This document shows, one piece after another, positions 13,289 through 13,551 of a stretch of DNA of 13,551 nt. The stretch is from Nocardioidaceae bacterium. GTDB taxonomy: Bacteria; Actinomycetota; Actinomycetes; Propionibacteriales; Nocardioidaceae. The translations under genes and the position numbers were made by a program. The notes beneath the pieces were generated by a model. The model had not been told where the DNA came from. It ran no database searches and saw only the letters and a list, made by a program, of their open reading frames with translations. Positions within the stretch are counted from its first letter, which is position 1; each line of letters opens with the position of its first letter. The stretch lies in assembly GCA_025966335.1 (NCBI GenBank), contig JAICRS010000059.1:1-13551 (forward strand). Direction: 5' to 3'.

Positions 13289-13551
13289 TCAGCGGCTCAT
13301 GTGCTGCGGCGAGTCGAGCAGGACCCCGAGCAGCCGCACGAGCAGCCAGCCGGCGAGCGGGTGGTCGCGGGTGATGATCTCTCCGGGGCGGCAGTCCACG
13401 GCCTGCACCGCGGCCTCCAGTAGCCGCGGGGTCGACCGACGGCCGTGGATCGTCCGGCACAGGTGGTCGACGTACTGGTCGAACCGGATCCGGCGCTGCG
13501 GCAGCCACGACTCGGGGCGGCGGTAGGTGACGGCGTCGCTCGGGTACCAGC
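13289..13551 (-). CDS. DUF1800 family protein, C-terminal part (5' end outside window)
   Basis: The last 87 codons of a leftward gene, open to the window edge and ending at TGA 13291-13289. The translated tail includes RRPESWLPQRRIRFDQYVDHL, HPLAGWLLVRLLGVLLDS and the end PQHMSR. The final Leu-rich helix plus (D/A)SPxxM/F close to the stop is typical of DUF1800 proteins. Position directly before DUF1501, with a 19-bp gap, supports this, since the two families are very commonly paired. Only the C-terminus is visible, so domain completeness and export signal cannot be judged. Confidence 0.8.
   Translation of the reverse strand, partial: WYPSDAVTYRRPESWLPQRRIRFDQYVDHLCRTIHGRRSTPRLLEAAVQAVDCRPGEIITRDHPLAGWLLVRLLGVLLDSPQHMSR

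Noticed and set aside
13266..13508. 80-codon minus-strand open frame at the right end
   Set aside because: It is out of frame with the DUF1800 tail ending at 13289, which has a recognisable C-terminus.

Overview
The window is high-GC chromosomal DNA from an actinomycete. GTG starts, leaderless-looking genes, four-base ATGA gene overlaps, a stress-sigma-type promoter and the protein families (CsoR, two-domain Pta, AMIN-like secreted protein, DUF1800/DUF1501 pair) all fit. A Nocardioides-like member of the Propionibacteriales is my best guess, inferred from gene content and not proven. No phage, insertion sequence, tRNA, rRNA or CRISPR is visible. Most of the window is ordinary core and housekeeping sequence.

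Layout. (1) 1-2176, phosphate: the 3' end of pstB (high-affinity Pi ABC transporter ATPase) runs rightward into a strong terminator. It converges on a leftward two-gene operon, a DUF47/PhoU-like protein followed by a PiT phosphate permease. Between them lie two copies of a TTCGG-NN-CCGAA palindrome. (2) 2177-5025, copper: csoR, copZ and copA run rightward. A CsoR-type operator sits inside an apparently leaderless csoR promoter, and copZ overlaps copA by ATGA. The set forms a self-contained copper sensor, chaperone and exporter circuit. (3) 5026-5987: a 66-aa protein of unknown function with a clear GTTT-N16-GGGTAC promoter, then a cold-shock protein with a strong terminator and a structured leader, both leftward. 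(4) 5988-9884: a secreted AMIN-like protein, then pta and ackA overlapping by ATGA (acetyl-CoA to acetyl phosphate to acetate plus ATP), closed by a hairpin directly after the ackA stop. (5) 9885-13551: a leftward secreted LAS-type zinc peptidase with lectin-like C-terminal domains, then a leftward pair of DUF1800 (partial) and Tat-exported DUF1501.

The most unusual feature is a family of three intergenic arrays at 10026-10091, 10171-10236 and 11914-11979. Each is exactly three contiguous 22-bp units with the core CGTYGAGACGTGG. Unit 1 of every array shares unit-1-specific bases, and a C-rich leader precedes each array. Each array reads in the same direction as the nearest upstream gene and lies beyond that gene's stop codon. 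The first two arrays form an inverted pair between convergent genes. I do not recognise this element, and it is the best candidate here for something undescribed.
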